Origin: Zestomicrobium sp964482405
GTDB taxonomy: Archaea > Thermoproteota > Thermoprotei_A > Sulfolobales > NBVN01
Length of the DNA: 7,046 bases
NCBI GenBank assembly: GCA_964482405.1
Contig: CAYZXH010000053.1
Coordinates: 1 to 7,046 of the forward strand
Direction of reading: 5' to 3'
The position numbers were made by a program, and so were the translations under genes. Under the pieces are notes generated by a model, which made no database searches, was not told where the DNA came from, and saw only the letters and a list, made by a program, of their open reading frames with translations. Shown one piece after another: positions 6,239-7,046 of this stretch (its first letter is position 1; each line of letters starts with the position of its first letter).

Positions 6239-6248
6239 ATTTATTAAG
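6239..6248 (-). promoter_or_regulatory. Possible TATA element of the small unknown gene
   Basis: On the minus strand this reads CTTAATAAAT. It would start transcription near 6218, leaving a leader of about 17 bases that includes the GGTGAG site. It lies just downstream of the Lrp-family stop, so the small gene could be expressed apart from the regulator. A/T-rich DNA here makes chance matches likely. Confidence 0.35.
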
Positions 6249-6256
6249 TCTTTTTA

Positions 6257-6760
6257 TTAAGTACCTTGCATAAGTTCCGATTCTATGTGTAGTCGTGTGT
6301 CCTCTTTAATTATTCTCGCGACGACCATCGTTGACGTTCTCTCGATTGTTGGCGTGTTAATTAGTTGTTCTAAGAATTCCATGTATTTAGTTTTCGAAGG
6401 GAACTTACCGATCACAATGAAGTCTATATCGCCTAAAACGTAGTAAATTCCCTGAACATACGGATTCTTAGAAAGAAGCTTACCGATTTCGTCATGATAT
6501 TTAGGACCGTACTTAGCCCTAACCTGAATAATTACAACATACTCAAAACCTAGCTTATCACTATCTAGAATAACGCCGTATTTCTTAATTATTCCTTGAT
6601 TCTCTAATTGCCTTAATCTGTAGTATATAGTAGACTTAGGTATTTTCAACTTATCCGCTAAGTCCCGTATACGTAACTTAGGATTCTCCTGTAGTATTTT
6701 CAGAATAGCTAAGTCTATTTTATCGAGCTTTTTATTGTTGTACCTCATTTTAATTACCAC
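6257..6760 (-). CDS. Lrp/AsnC family transcriptional regulator
   Basis: This 167-residue protein has the two-domain Lrp/AsnC layout at typical length. The N-terminal winged helix-turn-helix spans about 11-66: LDKIDLAILKILQENPKLRI, then the HTH IRDLADKLKIPKSTIYYRLRQLENQGII and the wing KKYGVILD. A linker and a C-terminal RAM/ligand-binding domain follow (about 71-155), with GIYYVLGDIDFIVIGKF (104-120) holding the conserved Gly-Asp of the effector pocket and a final ERTSTMVVARIIKE strand. Family members form dimers to octamers, sense amino acids and bind palindromic sites near promoters. It is divergent from a class III aminotransferase and shares its TATA region, so autoregulation and control of that gene are likely (inference). 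Start choice is open: GTG at 6758-6760 coincides with the predicted transcript start (leaderless), while ATG at 6746-6748 (163 residues, MRYNNKK) has GTGGT about 7 bases upstream. Both keep the whole DNA-binding domain. Confidence 0.94.
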   Translation of the reverse strand: MVIKMRYNNKKLDKIDLAILKILQENPKLRIRDLADKLKIPKSTIYYRLRQLENQGIIKKYGVILDSDKLGFEYVVIIQVRAKYGPKYHDEIGKLLSKNPYVQGIYYVLGDIDFIVIGKFPSKTKYMEFLEQLINTPTIERTSTMVVARIIKEDTRLHIESELMQGT

Positions 6761-6774
6761 TTAATTAACCTTTA

Positions 6775-6794
6775 GGAAACCTTATAAATTTTCC
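6775..6794. promoter_or_regulatory. Shared divergent TATA region inside a 20-bp dyad (possible Lrp-type operator)
   Basis: The layout is GGAAA-cc-TTATAA-at-TTTCC: 16 of 20 bases are symmetric, and the self-complementary TTATAA sits exactly at the centre. Read leftward (TTTATAAGG) the box is about 26 bases from the GTG of the Lrp-family gene. Read rightward (CTTATAAAT) it predicts a start about 8-10 bases before TTG 6821. One element could therefore serve both promoters. A protein bound to the dyad would block TBP, which fits repression and autoregulation by the adjacent regulator. Confidence 0.55.
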
Positions 6795-6820
6795 AATATT
6801 ATCTCAGAATCAAATTATTT

Positions 6821-7046
6821 TTGTCCAAAGCATTCCCTACTCAGGGAATAACGGTGAATTCGGACCCGTATTTAGATTCTCGCGGGAAGTATGTAATGAG
6901 GGGTGCTGCGTTATATCATCCTATAACCATTGATAGGGGGAGAAACGCTCTACTATACGATATTAACGGTAAGGAGTACGTGGATTTCACCTGCGGTATT
7001 GGTGTGACGACGTTAGGTCACGCAAACCCAGAATTAATCGAAGCTG
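6821..7046 (+). CDS. Class III aminotransferase (GABA-aminotransferase-like), 5' part
   Basis: This is the first 75 residues of a PLP enzyme, cut by the window end. Visible are RGRNALLYDINGKEYVDF, CGIGVTTLGHANPELIEA and an upstream HPITI segment. They match the N-terminal region of archaeal 4-aminobutyrate/acetylornithine-type class III aminotransferases ('G..l.DidG..Y.DF..GI.v...GH..P'). The catalytic half is outside the window, so activity and substrate are open. It differs clearly from the aminotransferase at 4448-5839, where the same block reads SRLWDVDGNEYIDFNMGFG. Start is ambiguous. TTG at 6821 has no ribosome site but suits a short-leader transcript and includes GITV, which may match the conserved 'P.I.V' entry of the family. 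GTG at 6854 has AGGGA 6 bases upstream. It is divergent from the Lrp-family gene and is its most likely target. Confidence 0.85.
   Translation, partial: MSKAFPTQGITVNSDPYLDSRGKYVMRGAALYHPITIDRGRNALLYDINGKEYVDFTCGIGVTTLGHANPELIEA
6832..6849 (+). promoter_or_regulatory. Perfect 7-bp inverted repeat overlapping a possible ribosome-binding site
   Basis: ATTCCCT (6832-6838), spacer ACTC, AGGGAAT (6843-6849). The right arm contains AGGGA, the ribosome site for the alternative GTG at 6854. As DNA it could be an operator about 20-35 bases inside the predicted transcript. As RNA, the hairpin would hide the ribosome site. If translation starts at TTG 6821, the arms are just codons for A-F-P-T-Q-G-I. 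Confidence 0.4.

Noticed and set aside
1..7046. CRISPR arrays, insertion sequences, tRNA or rRNA genes
   Set aside because: No regularly spaced repeats, transposase motifs, terminal repeats with target duplications, or tRNA T-loop patterns were seen. All gaps between genes are under 230 bases.

Overview
The window looks like the chromosome of a thermophilic archaeon of the Thermoproteota (crenarchaeal) type. This is inferred from gene content and signals, not from a marker gene. There is a tungstopterin aldehyde:ferredoxin oxidoreductase (AOR) family enzyme with a MoaD/ThiS-like sulfur carrier, and an Lrp/AsnC regulator. TATA-like boxes lie about 25-30 bases before likely transcript starts, ribosome-binding sites are of the GGTG/GGAGG type, GTG and TTG starts are frequent, and genes are tightly spaced with short T-tract ends.

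Layout from left to right. Bases 1-104 (+) hold the 3' end of an unidentified gene. It converges on a two-gene minus-strand unit: an AOR-family oxidoreductase (2251 to 458) followed after 39 bases by a MoaD/ThiS-like carrier ending in Gly-Gly (418 to 134). A 223-base divergent promoter region (2252-2474) separates this unit from a plus-strand pair: a two-helix membrane protein (2475-2783) and a sodium:solute symporter (SSS) family transporter (2780-4282). The pair overlaps through an ATGA stop/start, so it is probably one translationally coupled, two-component transporter. After a 165-base gap with its own promoter comes a class III PLP aminotransferase of the glutamate-1-semialdehyde-aminomutase-like branch (4448-5839, +). 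Convergent to it lie a small unrecognised protein (6201 to 5908, -) and an Lrp/AsnC regulator (6760 to 6257, -). Divergent from the regulator is the 5' end of a second class III aminotransferase (from about 6821, +), cut by the window end.

The genes suggest a catabolic neighbourhood for an amino acid or amine (inference). The SSS transporter would bring in the substrate, the class III aminotransferases would remove an amino group (often a terminal or beta one, giving a semialdehyde), and the AOR-family enzyme could oxidise the aldehyde and reduce ferredoxin, with the MoaD-like protein serving its pterin cofactor. The Lrp-family protein is the obvious candidate regulator. The most notable non-coding signals are two dyads in the Lrp/aminotransferase divergent region: one centred on the shared TATA element (6775-6794) and one perfect 7-bp inverted repeat (6832-6849) that overlaps a possible ribosome-binding site. 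Substrates cannot be told from sequence alone. I found no mobile element, CRISPR array, tRNA or rRNA.
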